DNA from: Polyangium sp. 6x1
GTDB lineage: Bacteria; Myxococcota_A; Polyangia; Polyangiales; Polyangiaceae
Length of the DNA stretch: 64,000 bases
Direction: 5' to 3'
NCBI RefSeq assembly: GCF_029946515.1
Contig: NZ_JARZHH010000030.1
Span: 62,001-126,000 of the forward strand
Shown in pieces: positions 42,523 through 51,029 of the stretch. A program made the position numbers and the translations under genes. Numbering within the stretch: the first letter of the stretch is position 1; every line of letters begins with the position of its first letter. The notes under the pieces are model-generated. The model ran no database searches. It saw nothing but the letters and a program-made list of their open reading frames with translations, and was not told the origin of the DNA.

Positions 42523-43874
42523 AGACCACGCCCCTTTCCCGACGAACCTTCCTCCGGGGCGCCGTGGGCGGCACGGCCGTCGCCCTCGCCTTGCCCACGC
42601 TCGAAGCGATGCTCGGATCCCGCGACGCCGAGGCGGCGTCCACGGGGCCGATCTTCGGCATCTTCTTCTGGGGCGGCGGTTTGCCCTGGCACGACGGCCA
42701 CGGCGCGCCCCAGGCCGGCCACCCCGACCTCTGGACGCCCGCCGCGACAGGCAAGGACTATGCGCCGAGCGAGCTCCTCGCGCCGCTCGCGCCCTACCAG
42801 CCGAGCGTCGTCACGGGATTGACCCCGCACACGGCAGTGCCCGATCTCCCGGCGGGCCAGAGCGACGGGCACATGCGCGGCTTCATGGTCTCCATGACCG
42901 GCGATCGCATTCGCCCCGAGGGATTCGATCACCCCTCGCACACGCTCACGGCGCTGCGCCCGACGCTCGACCAGTACGTCGCGAAACACCCGGCCTTCTA
43001 CGGCCCGGAGAGCCCGCGCTTCCGCTCGCTCATCCTCGGCGCGAGCACCGCGCGGTTCCACGATTACGGTCACTGGAACGCGATCTCGTACAATGGCCCG
43101 GACGACCTGAACCCGCCGATCCTCGATCCGGGGCAGCTCTACGATCTCCTGTTCGGCGTGGCCGCGGACACGGCCGGAATGAAGCGCCGTGCGCTCCTGC
43201 TCGACGCGGTCATGGAGGACGCGAAGAGCCTCTCGGCCCGCGTCGGCGCGGCCGACAAGCAGCGCATCGAGGCCCACCTCGAGCACCTCCACAGCGTCAA
43301 GAGCCGCCTCGAATTCTCGGGCGACGCCTGCGCGCCCCCGGGCAAACCCGCGCCGAACGACGAGCTCGTCGCGAAGACCGACATCATGGGCTCGCTCCTC
43401 GCCTCGGCGCTCGCCTGCAACATGACGCGTGTCTTCTCGTTCATGTTGAGCTCGCCCGCGACGACCCACGTCTTCTCGAACCTCGGCGTCCCCAACGATT
43501 TTCACGCCACCGTCCACGAGGGCGCCTGGGATCACGCCCGCGCGGGCATCCTGTATCAAATGCAGGCCTTCGCGGCGTTCCTCGGCCGGCTCCAGGCCGT
43601 CGTCGAGCCGACGGGCGGCACGCTGCTCGATCGCGCGCTCGTCTTTGGCCTCTCCGAGTACGGCGAAGGGTATCAGCACAGCGTCGCCGAGATGCCCTGC
43701 GTCCTCGCGGGCGGCGCCAATGGAAAAATTCGCCGCAACGTCCACGTCCGCGACCCCGGCGGCAATTACAGCAAGGCCCACGTGACCATGCTTCGCGGCG
43801 TCGGCCTGGAGACGCCGAGCTTCGGCTGGAACGGCGGCGAGACGTCCGAAGCGTTCGGCGACATCCTCGTGTGA
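42519..43874 (+). CDS. DUF1552-family exported protein
   Basis: The 451-residue protein has a Tat signal (SRRTFLRGAVGGTAVALALP) and the DUF1552 core, including HTALRPTLDQYVA-like, FRSLILG and VFGLSEYGEGYQHSVAEMPC. Tat export suggests folding or cofactor binding before export. It is coupled to the DUF1592 gene by a GTGA overlap and to the next gene by another GTGA overlap, so the three form one operon. Confidence 0.92.
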   Translation: MKTTPLSRRTFLRGAVGGTAVALALPTLEAMLGSRDAEAASTGPIFGIFFWGGGLPWHDGHGAPQAGHPDLWTPAATGKDYAPSELLAPLAPYQPSVVTGLTPHTAVPDLPAGQSDGHMRGFMVSMTGDRIRPEGFDHPSHTLTALRPTLDQYVAKHPAFYGPESPRFRSLILGASTARFHDYGHWNAISYNGPDDLNPPILDPGQLYDLLFGVAADTAGMKRRALLLDAVMEDAKSLSARVGAADKQRIEAHLEHLHSVKSRLEFSGDACAPPGKPAPNDELVAKTDIMGSLLASALACNMTRVFSFMLSSPATTHVFSNLGVPNDFHATVHEGAWDHARAGILYQMQAFAAFLGRLQAVVEPTGGTLLDRALVFGLSEYGEGYQHSVAEMPCVLAGGANGKIRRNVHVRDPGGNYSKAHVTMLRGVGLETPSFGWNGGETSEAFGDILV

Positions 43875-44896
43875 GGCGCGTGCCATTGCCATTCCAACAC
43901 CTCTCGTCCTTGCGAACCCTCGGGCCCGCGGCGGCTCTCCTCGCGTGCTCGCTCCTCGTCCCGCGGGCGGCGCTCGCCGTCCAGCCGACGGGATACCTCG
44001 ATAACGCCGGGTGCGACGCCATCGCCGGCTGGGCCCAGGATCCCGACGTCCCGGACCAGCCCATCGACGTCCACGTTTATTATGGCGTCCCCGCGGGCAC
44101 CCCCGGCGCGCCCGCCATCGCCGTCCGCGCGAACGTCCATCGCGACGATCTCTGCGCGGCCATCGGCTCATGCGAGCATGGCTTCTTCGCCCCCTCGCCG
44201 CTCGCCTTTCACGACGGCAATGCCCGAGACGTCTATGCCTACGGCATCGACACCGGCGGCGAGGGCAATCCGGTGCTCGGCAACAGCCCTCGCACGCTCC
44301 AGTGCCCGCCTGCCGCGCAATCGGGCGTGCGGCGCAAGGTCGACGGCGTCCCCACATATGACGCCTGGCGATTCTCTTCATTCTGGGACCTCTTGCCCCT
44401 GCCCGCGGCGGACGCCGACCTGCTCCCGGACGGACCGGATATCCCCGACAAACCCGAGCTCGTCCAGGCCGACGACGGCACCGGACAAACCTGGCTCCTC
44501 GACGGCGGCGTGCGCCGGCTCGTCTCGCCGGGCGCCGCGGCGACCTGGCGCTTCGACATCGGAAAAGCCGCCGTGCGCCCCGCGGCCGAGGTGTATGCCC
44601 TCGTCGAGGGAACGCCGCTCCGCCCGCGGCCTGTGCTTTTCCTTCGCGGCGCGCTGTATCTCGTGGACGACCCCCAGCCCGTCGTCCCCGGCGGCGCGAG
44701 CTCGTCGACGTCGGGCGCCGGCGGCACGGGCGGCGGCGGCTGGGGCGAAGGCGGCGAGGGCGGCGACACCACGCCGGCCGAGCCTTCCAGCGGCGCGTGC
44801 ACGATCGGCGCCCCCGAAAACGCGGACGCGCGCTCGTTTTTCCTGCCAATCCTCGGCGCCGTCGCGTTCGCCCGGAGCTTCAGACGACGAAGCTAA
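43871..44896 (+). CDS. Secreted protein with MYXO-CTERM-like anchor
   Basis: The 341-residue protein has a signal peptide (RAALAV) and a beta domain (about 35-110, GYLDNAGCDAIAGWAQDPDV) seen in exported myxobacterial proteins. A second domain and a Gly/Ser/Glu linker follow. It ends GACTIGAP, one hydrophobic helix and RSFRRRS. A Cys, helix and Arg cluster at the extreme C-terminus resembles MYXO-CTERM sorting to the cell surface. It is coupled to the DUF1552 gene, hinting that the DUF1592/1552 pair serves a surface substrate. Confidence 0.75.
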   Translation: MRRVPLPFQHLSSLRTLGPAAALLACSLLVPRAALAVQPTGYLDNAGCDAIAGWAQDPDVPDQPIDVHVYYGVPAGTPGAPAIAVRANVHRDDLCAAIGSCEHGFFAPSPLAFHDGNARDVYAYGIDTGGEGNPVLGNSPRTLQCPPAAQSGVRRKVDGVPTYDAWRFSSFWDLLPLPAADADLLPDGPDIPDKPELVQADDGTGQTWLLDGGVRRLVSPGAAATWRFDIGKAAVRPAAEVYALVEGTPLRPRPVLFLRGALYLVDDPQPVVPGGASSSTSGAGGTGGGGWGEGGEGGDTTPAEPSSGACTIGAPENADARSFFLPILGAVAFARSFRRRS

Positions 44897-44908
44897 CGCT
44901 CTCCCACG

Positions 44909-45952
44909 TCACCGGACGGATTCCCCCTCGATGGGCGGCAGCGGCCGCGGCCCGGGCGGATCGAGCGGCGGCTCCTCGCTCGGCTCCCCCACGAAACGCG
45001 GCGCGCCGCGATCGTCGATCGCGACCCGCAGGAACCGATGCCCGGTGATCCCGCCCCGGGTCACGTCGAGCTCCACGAGCGTCCCCGTGTGGCTCCCCGT
45101 CCGCGTCATGCCCGAAAACACGAAATTCCCGATCCCGTGCGCGATGAGCCGCCCTCGATACCGCTCGGCTGGCTGCACCACGTGCGCGTGCGCCGCTATC
45201 ACCGCGTCGGCCCCGGCGTCGATCAGCGCGCGGCTCGCCTCGCGCTGGTACTTCGAGGGCGTGAGCGCGTATTCGATCCCCCAGTGCACGAACACGATCA
45301 CGACGTCGGCGCGCTCCCGCGCCCGCTGCACGTCCTGCCGCGCCCGTGGCATCCCTCGATCCACGTGACCGATCAACGCGATTCGTACCCCCGAGACCTC
45401 CCGCACCACGAACGCCTCGCGCCCGGGGCTCGCCTGCGTCGTCCCGAAATTCCCGAGCCCCGCGGAATCGAGGCGCTCGATCATCTCGAAATACCCCGCC
45501 TCCGACATGTCGAGCGTGTGGTTGTTCGCCACCGAGACCATGTCGAAGCCCGCATCGAGGAGCAAGCGCGGCGCTGAAAGCGGCGCCACCAGCGGCTCGG
45601 GGATCGCGGGCTCCCCCTGCGACGTGACCACGCATTCGAGGTTCCCCACGAGCAGATCGTACGATCGCAACCGCTCGGCCACGTGCGCGAAAGGAAAGGC
45701 CGGCTCCTCACCTTTTTTGATCACCGAACCTATGCCGAGCGCCATCGATACGTCGCCGACGAATGCGACGGTCGCGCGCGGCGCCTCTGCGACGGGCGGC
45801 GCCTCCAGGGACACGGGGGGCGCCACGGGCCTCGGAATCGCGCTCGCGAGCGGGACCGGAAGGCCCGGCGCGCCCGACGCGCCGCTCGAAAACCACGCCG
45901 CCGCGAGCACGAGCCCGAGGAGCGTCAGAGCCGAGGCGCGGCGCGCTTGCAT
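44909..45952 (-). CDS. CapA-family metallophosphatase
   Basis: The 347-residue protein has a signal anchor and the CapA/PgsA-type metallophosphoesterase fold: VAFVGDVSMALGIG, LLVGNLECVVTSQGEP, DMVSVANNHTLDM, FVHWGIEYA and IAAHAHVVQPAERYRGRLIA. These carry the Asp/Asn/His metal ligands. CapA proteins act in poly-gamma-glutamate or capsule export; lone homologues are envelope phosphatases. No other capsule genes are nearby. Confidence 0.9.
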   Translation of the reverse strand: MQARRASALTLLGLVLAAAWFSSGASGAPGLPVPLASAIPRPVAPPVSLEAPPVAEAPRATVAFVGDVSMALGIGSVIKKGEEPAFPFAHVAERLRSYDLLVGNLECVVTSQGEPAIPEPLVAPLSAPRLLLDAGFDMVSVANNHTLDMSEAGYFEMIERLDSAGLGNFGTTQASPGREAFVVREVSGVRIALIGHVDRGMPRARQDVQRARERADVVIVFVHWGIEYALTPSKYQREASRALIDAGADAVIAAHAHVVQPAERYRGRLIAHGIGNFVFSGMTRTGSHTGTLVELDVTRGGITGHRFLRVAIDDRGAPRFVGEPSEEPPLDPPGPRPLPPIEGESVR

Positions 45953-46004
45953 TCAGGCGATACCGTACACCATCGCCCGGCCGCGCGAAAACTTCCGACA
46001 GCGC

Positions 46005-47075
46005 TCAGACCGCGAGGACGTCCCGCAGATCGAGCCCCGGGATCGCCTCGGCGTGCTCGTGCACGAGCTTTCGCACGCCCTCGGCCAGCACCTCCTCGAT
46101 TTTGCTCCGGACGAGCCCGGGCACCATCGAGGCCTCCGACGCTGGGTCCTTGGCCGCGAGCGCGATCCCCGCGTCGAGCGACACCTCGCACCCGGCGAAG
46201 CGCACGACCCCCGCAACCACGCGCACCAGTGATTCGAGCCCCGCGACCTCCTCCAGCGTCCCGCGCAGCCTGAGCCGCGACAGCGTCACGGCCCCGCCGC
46301 GATCGATACGAATGCACCCGAGCTCCACGATCGGGCTCCCGCCGTGCACGACCGAGAGCGCCTCGCTCGTGATCGTGATCGATTGCAGGTTCGCCGCGCG
46401 CACGCGCTCCGGGTTCGAGCGTTCGGCCGCGATCGCCGCGAGGTTCCCGCTCCCCTTGATTTGCACCTGGATCGCCCCGCCGGCCGCGACCGAGAGCCCC
46501 GTGCCGTTCTGCTCGTGCACGAACGCCTCGCGCAGCGCGAGCGTCGCCTCGGCCGCGGGATCGCCGAGATCCGCGATGGATACGTCCGACGCCCCGCTCG
46601 ACGGCGCGTTTCGGAAATTGTCGGCGATGGCCTCGAGCGTCGCGAGCGCAGCCTCGTCCCGCATCGGATCATAGCCGGGACTCGCCATCTTCGTGCCGCG
46701 GAGGCCCGCGGCGATGATCTCCACGATCTGCTTTTTGGCCTCGTCCGTGAAATCCAGGAGCCCCTCGCCCGGGCCGTCGATCGGAGAGACCCACGCCTCG
46801 ATGCGCGCGTCCGAAAACCGCACGTCCGCGCCCCCGAACAGCATGTTCTTCGCGGGCCACAATGCGTCGACGACGATCGGCGGATCACACCGCAAGGTCA
46901 GCCGATCCTGCGCGATCCGGAGGCGCACGCGGCTCGCGAGCTCGGTCCGCAGCGCGCGGACCCACGTCCGGCTGAGGTTCTTCCCGCGGGGCAGCGTGAA
47001 GGACAAACCAATGTCACGAAGCTCCACCACCGGGGGGAGCTGCCCGAGGAGCTCACTCGTCGTCGGGTCCGCCAT
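46005..47075 (-). CDS. Uncharacterised protein
   Basis: The 356-residue protein has no signal peptide. It looks like alternating beta strands and amphipathic helices, with repeated phrases of the form V-R-I/L-x-I and a central helix (EALATLEAIADNFRN-like). Segments such as RVRLRIAQDRLTLRCDPPIV and LSVAAGGAIQVQIKGSGNLA suggest an elongated beta structure. No known family is recognised. It is divergent from the PHM-like gene 172 nt away. Confidence 0.6.
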   Translation of the reverse strand: MADPTTSELLGQLPPVVELRDIGLSFTLPRGKNLSRTWVRALRTELASRVRLRIAQDRLTLRCDPPIVVDALWPAKNMLFGGADVRFSDARIEAWVSPIDGPGEGLLDFTDEAKKQIVEIIAAGLRGTKMASPGYDPMRDEAALATLEAIADNFRNAPSSGASDVSIADLGDPAAEATLALREAFVHEQNGTGLSVAAGGAIQVQIKGSGNLAAIAAERSNPERVRAANLQSITITSEALSVVHGGSPIVELGCIRIDRGGAVTLSRLRLRGTLEEVAGLESLVRVVAGVVRFAGCEVSLDAGIALAAKDPASEASMVPGLVRSKIEEVLAEGVRKLVHEHAEAIPGLDLRDVLAV

Positions 47076-47159
47076 GTCCGCCGATTCCCACCCACACCCG
47101 AAGTTGCGCGACCGATGAACTTTTTACCGCGAACGGGCACGAAAGGCAAGCGCCCCTCG

Positions 47160-47201
47160 CGGGCAACATTCCTTCACCTGTCGGGCAACAATTCTTCACC
47201 T
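47160..47201. repeat. Two 22-nt direct repeats upstream of PHM-like gene
   Basis: The units CGGGCAACATTCCTTCACCT (from 47160) and CGGGCAACAATTCTTCACCT (from 47182) differ at a few positions and are spaced exactly 22 nt apart (two helical turns). They end just before the promoter at 47210. They look like tandem sites for an activator or sigma54-type enhancer-binding protein. Confidence 0.65.
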
Positions 47202-47209
47202 TCCGGGAG

Positions 47210-47238
47210 TTGACTTTGTGACCGCCGGTCACTAACAC
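47210..47238 (+). promoter_or_regulatory. Promoter with operator in spacer
   Basis: TTGACT (47210-47215) and TAACAC (47233-47238) are 17 nt apart, matching a housekeeping promoter at the -35 and less well at the -10. Most of the spacer is the perfect 15-nt palindrome GTGACCGCCGGTCAC (47218-47232), ideal for repression. The predicted start of transcription falls within a few bases of ATG 47247, so the message would be leaderless; no ribosome site precedes that ATG. Confidence 0.65.
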
Positions 47239-47246
47239 GAACGGCC

Positions 47247-48485
47247 ATGAATCTTCGCACGTTCTTAATCAGGACCGCCATCCCCTCCCTCACCCTCGCC
47301 CTGCCGGCCCTCGTGGGCTGTGGAGGCTCGGAGCCCGCGCCGCCCGGGCAGCCGGGGGAAGAGCTGCTCGCGCCCCCGGAAGCGGGCGAGGGCGTGCAGT
47401 TCAAGATGATCACGAAGCTCGATCCCGGCACCGAAGGCGAGCATTGCATGTTCGTGCGAGCGCCCGCCGAGGGTCTCTACGTGAACCGTGACCAGGTGCG
47501 CTTCACGAAGGGCAGCCACCACTTCCTGCTCTACCAGACGAGCTACGAAGACATCCCGACCCAGAAAGAGGACGGCACGGCCGTCGACACGAGCGGCGTG
47601 TTCGACTGCTCCGACGGCGCCACGAATGGCTGGGCCGTCGAGAAGCTCATCGCGGGCTCGCAGAACGGCGACGGCCAGTCCTTCCTGAGCTTCCCCGAAG
47701 GCGTGGCCATGAAGGTGCGCCCCGGCGCGGTGCTCCTCATGAACGCGCATTACATCAACGCCTCGATGAACACGATCGAGCCCGAGGTCCGGGTGAACCT
47801 CTACTCGGTCCCCGAGACGGAGGTGCAGACGGAGGGCGACGTCCTCTTCCTCTACAACCCGTTCATCCACGTCGGTGCCATGAGCGAGGGCCGCGCGCGC
47901 ATGCGCTGCCCGGTGCACAAGGACATCACGATCGTGAACGTGCAGTCGCACATGCACGCGCGCGGCGTCGGGTATGCGGCGTCCATCGTGGGAGAGGCGG
48001 ACCCCTTCTACACGAGCGAGACGTGGGAAAACGTGCCGGTCAAGGATTTCGGGGCGGGGCTCCAGGTCAAGGCCGGCTCGTGGTTCGATTACCAGTGCGA
48101 CTACTCGAACGGCGAGATGCGGAACGTCTTCCAGGGGCCGCGCTCGACCGACGAGATGTGCATGCTCATCGGCTCGTATTACCCGGCCGAGCCGGCGACC
48201 GCGAACTGCCTCGCCGAGGCGGCCGCCCCCAACCAGCAGAACTTCATCGGCGCCGAATGGGTGGGCAATGGCAAGGCGACGTGTGCCGAATCCTTCTCGT
48301 GCGTGCAGCAAGCCCTCGGCTCGGGTATGGGCGCTCTCGAGGGCATGACGCCCTGCGTGACGAACTCCGACCCCACGGTCTCGAACGAGATGTCCGCCGC
48401 CCTGCGTTGCCTCTTCAGGCTCGGCCCGGGCCAGGATCCGACGGTCGTCTGCAAGACCGAGTTCGAAGCCTGCCTCGCGAAGTGA
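47247..48485 (+). CDS. PHM-like copper monooxygenase-fold lipoprotein
   Basis: The 412-residue lipoprotein (PALVGC) has the copper type II ascorbate-dependent monooxygenase fold: GSHHFLLY, LLMNAHYIN, VQSHMHARGVGY, a Cys-paired loop (DYQCDYSNGEM) and TDEMCMLIGSYYP give His and Met ligands. A Cys-rich C-terminal extension (about 330-412) resembles small disulfide domains of other proteins here. No CxxCH heme motif, unlike the paralogue at 16961-18268. It is probably an envelope redox protein. Confidence 0.88.
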   Translation: MNLRTFLIRTAIPSLTLALPALVGCGGSEPAPPGQPGEELLAPPEAGEGVQFKMITKLDPGTEGEHCMFVRAPAEGLYVNRDQVRFTKGSHHFLLYQTSYEDIPTQKEDGTAVDTSGVFDCSDGATNGWAVEKLIAGSQNGDGQSFLSFPEGVAMKVRPGAVLLMNAHYINASMNTIEPEVRVNLYSVPETEVQTEGDVLFLYNPFIHVGAMSEGRARMRCPVHKDITIVNVQSHMHARGVGYAASIVGEADPFYTSETWENVPVKDFGAGLQVKAGSWFDYQCDYSNGEMRNVFQGPRSTDEMCMLIGSYYPAEPATANCLAEAAAPNQQNFIGAEWVGNGKATCAESFSCVQQALGSGMGALEGMTPCVTNSDPTVSNEMSAALRCLFRLGPGQDPTVVCKTEFEACLAK

Positions 48486-48494
48486 CCTTCCCCC

Positions 48495-48526
48495 GCCGGA
48501 TCACGCTCACCCGGGCGTGATCCGGC
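48495..48526. terminator. Bidirectional hairpin terminator
   Basis: GCCGGATCACG pairs perfectly over 11 bp with CGTGATCCGGC around a 10-nt loop. It sits in the 53-nt gap between the convergent PHM-like and Nudix genes. No long T-tract in either direction. Confidence 0.75.
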
Positions 48527-48538
48527 CCTTCCCTCGCC

Positions 48539-49087
48539 TCAATCGAGCGACAAAAGCCCGCGCCGCACCGCGAGCAAAATCGCGCCCACGTGCACGCCGT
48601 GGATGATCTGCCCGCGCTCGATCGCGGGCACGATGTCCTTTGGGTCCATCAGCGCCACGTGAATGTTCTCGGCGGGATCCATCCGCTGCTCGGAGGCACG
48701 GCGCGCGCCGGCGGCGAAAAAGAAATGGGCGCGGTTCGTATGCCGGCTCGGCTCCGTGTTCGTCGAGAGGAGCGGTAGCCACGTCGCGGCGACGAATCCC
48801 GTCTCCTCTTCGAGCTCGCGCCGCGCAGCCTGCTCGGCCGTCTCGCCCGCGTCGATCACGCCTGCCGGCAGCTCGCGGCTCACGCGCGCCGCCCCGTGCC
48901 GGTACTGATCGACGAACACCACCTGCCCATCCTCCGTCACGGCCAGCACCGACGCCCAGTCGGGCGCCTCGATCACGTGGAACTCGTCGATCTCGCCGCC
49001 GTGCGGCAGGGCGATGCGTTGCTCGTGGACGGTCAACCACCGACGCGCGACGATCGGGCGGCTCTGCATCACGGACCAGGGCTTCAT
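48539..49087 (-). CDS. Nudix hydrolase, ADP-ribose-pyrophosphatase-like
   Basis: The 182-residue protein has a Nudix box in GVIDAGETAEQAARRELEEE followed by TGF, and an N-terminal beta strand region (VVFVDQYRHGAARVSRELPA) typical of the NUDT5/ADPRase group. It hydrolyses nucleoside diphosphate sugars such as ADP-ribose in the cytoplasm. It starts at ATG 49087. Confidence 0.92.
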   Translation of the reverse strand: MKPWSVMQSRPIVARRWLTVHEQRIALPHGGEIDEFHVIEAPDWASVLAVTEDGQVVFVDQYRHGAARVSRELPAGVIDAGETAEQAARRELEEETGFVAATWLPLLSTNTEPSRHTNRAHFFFAAGARRASEQRMDPAENIHVALMDPKDIVPAIERGQIIHGVHVGAILLAVRRGLLSLD

Positions 49088-49588
49088 GCGCCTTCCCTAG
49101 CCTCGCTCCGCGGCCCCCGCAAGGCCGCATCGCCTGCCTCGTGAACGCGACGAACCTCGAACCATTTTCCCGGAGGGGAGCCTCGGCGCACGCACGATTG
49201 CAATGGCACGGAGCCCGATGAAAACGGGAGCCAGCTGCCTACGAATGTTCGTTCTCGTAAAACCGCGGGCTCGACTTGTCTCGTCCCTGCGCACGCTCGG
49301 CGGGCTCGTCGTCCTCGGGAGGTGGCGGCCGCGCACGCCCGAGATCCAGAGCCTCGCGCCCTCAAAACATGTGGACCAGGCAACGCCGCTTCGCGCCTTT
49401 ACGAGTTTTTCGCATAAATACATGATTTCGACGAACCCTTGGGTGCGCAATGGAATTTCGTGCGTCTGCACTCGGACGAAATCGTGCGCCTGGATTGACG
49501 CACCTCTGCGCATTCTGCTTCCTTGCGTCATCCACAATCAATGTCCCGATGGCTCCGCCCTGGGTGCCGGGGCCATGGAGGAAATACG
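49088..49588. other. 500-bp non-coding region
   Basis: Frames of up to about 130 codons exist but lack homology, ribosome sites and a coding-like composition. The right half is less G+C-rich than its surroundings and holds a short inverted repeat ATTTCGT...ACGAAAT (about 49455-49483). It probably contains the promoter of the protease gene. Confidence 0.55.
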
Positions 49589-50845
49589 ATGAGCGCTGGT
49601 ACGAAGAACATCGGCTTTGCGAGCCGATCCGTGGTTGCTTTCGTCCTCGTCTCCGGCGCTCTCGGCGCCGGCTGCGTGGGAGCGCCGAGCGGCGATGAAG
49701 CCGTCGCCGACACGTATACGAGCTTCGAGGCGTTCGAGGCCGTTACGTATCGTGAGCCCGACACGGGCATCTACATCGTCGACGGCGACACGCCGGTCGA
49801 CGACATCAAGAAGCTGGAGGAGTTTTACGAGACGTACGTTCGCAACGGCGCGCTCATCGTCCACCGCAACGGCGGCCAGGACGCGAAGTGGAACGACACG
49901 CAGAAGCTCGACCTCACGTACTGCGTGAGCACGACCTTCGGCAACAACTACAACGCAGCGGTCCAGGCCATGAAGGACGCGACGGCCGCCTGGGAGGCCG
50001 TGACGAACGTCAAATACAAGCACGTCTCCGCGCAGGATGCGAGCTGCAGCGCGCAGAACAGCAACGTCCTCTTCGACGTGCGGCCCACGAATTCCAACGG
50101 CCAGTACCTCGCGCGCGCGTTCTTCCCCGGCGACGCCCGCAGCAGCCGCAACGTGCTCATCGACGGCGGCGCGTTCGGCAACAATGGTCCGACGACGCTC
50201 ACCGGCATCCTGCGGCACGAGCTCGGCCACACCCTCGGCTTCCGCCACGAGCACACCCGCCCCGAGGCCGGCACGTGCTTCGAGGACAACCAGTGGCGCG
50301 CGCTCACCCCCTACGACAGCAAGTCCGTCATGCATTACCCGCAATGCAATGGAACGGGCGATAAGACCCTGTCGCTCACCGACATGGACAAGCAGGGCGC
50401 GGTCTCCCTGTATGGCGCGCCCGGCGGCTCGCCGGCCCCGCAGCCGGGCGACCCCGGTGACCCCGGTGACCCCAGCGATCCCGGCGATCCGAGCGACCCC
50501 GGCGATCCGAGCGACCCCGGCAATCCGCCGGCCCCGGGCGGCACGCCTTCTACGCAGACCTTCAGCGGCACCGTGAACAAGGGGCAGGTCACGCAGCTCG
50601 CCCCGCTCTCCGTGGCCGAGGGGACCACGTTCGAGGTCACGATGACCGGCAAGGGTGACCCCGATCTTTACGTGCGGTTCGGCTCGCAGCCGTCGGCCAC
50701 GAAATGGTCCTGCCGCCCGTACAAGACCGGCCCGAACGAGGCCTGCAGCCTGACCGTCCCCGCCGGGCAAACCCAGGCGTTCCTCGCGGTGTACGGGTAC
50801 AAATGGGGCCAGTATCAGCTCTCGGTGACCTACACGTCTCCCTGA
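49589..50845 (+). CDS. Astacin-like zinc metalloprotease with PPC domain
   Basis: The 418-residue lipoprotein (LGAGC) has a propeptide region, then an M12A-like catalytic domain. HELGHTLGFRHEH at about 210 carries the HExxHxxGxxHE zinc motif, and SVMHYPQ gives the Met-turn. An acidic DPGDPSDP repeat linker (about 290-315) leads to a C-terminal PPC domain (FSGTVNKGQVTQLAPLSVAE; DPDLYVRFG). It is secreted and proteolytic, suiting a predatory or scavenging bacterium. GGAGGAAA precedes ATG 49589. A strong terminator follows. Confidence 0.93.
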   Translation: MSAGTKNIGFASRSVVAFVLVSGALGAGCVGAPSGDEAVADTYTSFEAFEAVTYREPDTGIYIVDGDTPVDDIKKLEEFYETYVRNGALIVHRNGGQDAKWNDTQKLDLTYCVSTTFGNNYNAAVQAMKDATAAWEAVTNVKYKHVSAQDASCSAQNSNVLFDVRPTNSNGQYLARAFFPGDARSSRNVLIDGGAFGNNGPTTLTGILRHELGHTLGFRHEHTRPEAGTCFEDNQWRALTPYDSKSVMHYPQCNGTGDKTLSLTDMDKQGAVSLYGAPGGSPAPQPGDPGDPGDPSDPGDPSDPGDPSDPGNPPAPGGTPSTQTFSGTVNKGQVTQLAPLSVAEGTTFEVTMTGKGDPDLYVRFGSQPSATKWSCRPYKTGPNEACSLTVPAGQTQAFLAVYGYKWGQYQLSVTYTSP

Positions 50846-50864
50846 GCCGAGCGAGCCTTCGCGG

Positions 50865-50907
50865 CTCCGCGCGGCGCCCCTCCCGCCGCGCGGAGCTGCT
50901 GCTTTTT
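50865..50907 (+). terminator. Rho-independent terminator
   Basis: CTCCGCGCGGC (50865-50875) pairs perfectly over 11 bp with GCCGCGCGGAG (50885-50895) around 9 nt, followed by CTGCTGCTTTTT. It lies 20 nt after the protease stop codon. Confidence 0.88.
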
Positions 50908-51029
50908 CCGGCGCCTCGCGCCGCGCCGCCCCCGCCTCACCGGGACGCAGACGAAGCGGTTGAACGGAACAGAACGTTTCCGTACCATCCCGCCCGCAAG
51001 TCCCTCCCCTCCCCGTTCGAGGCGAATTC

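Noticed and set aside
49203-49592. A 129-codon plus-strand frame upstream of the protease
   Set aside because: Composition is not protein-like, it lacks a ribosome site and it overlaps the protease start region.
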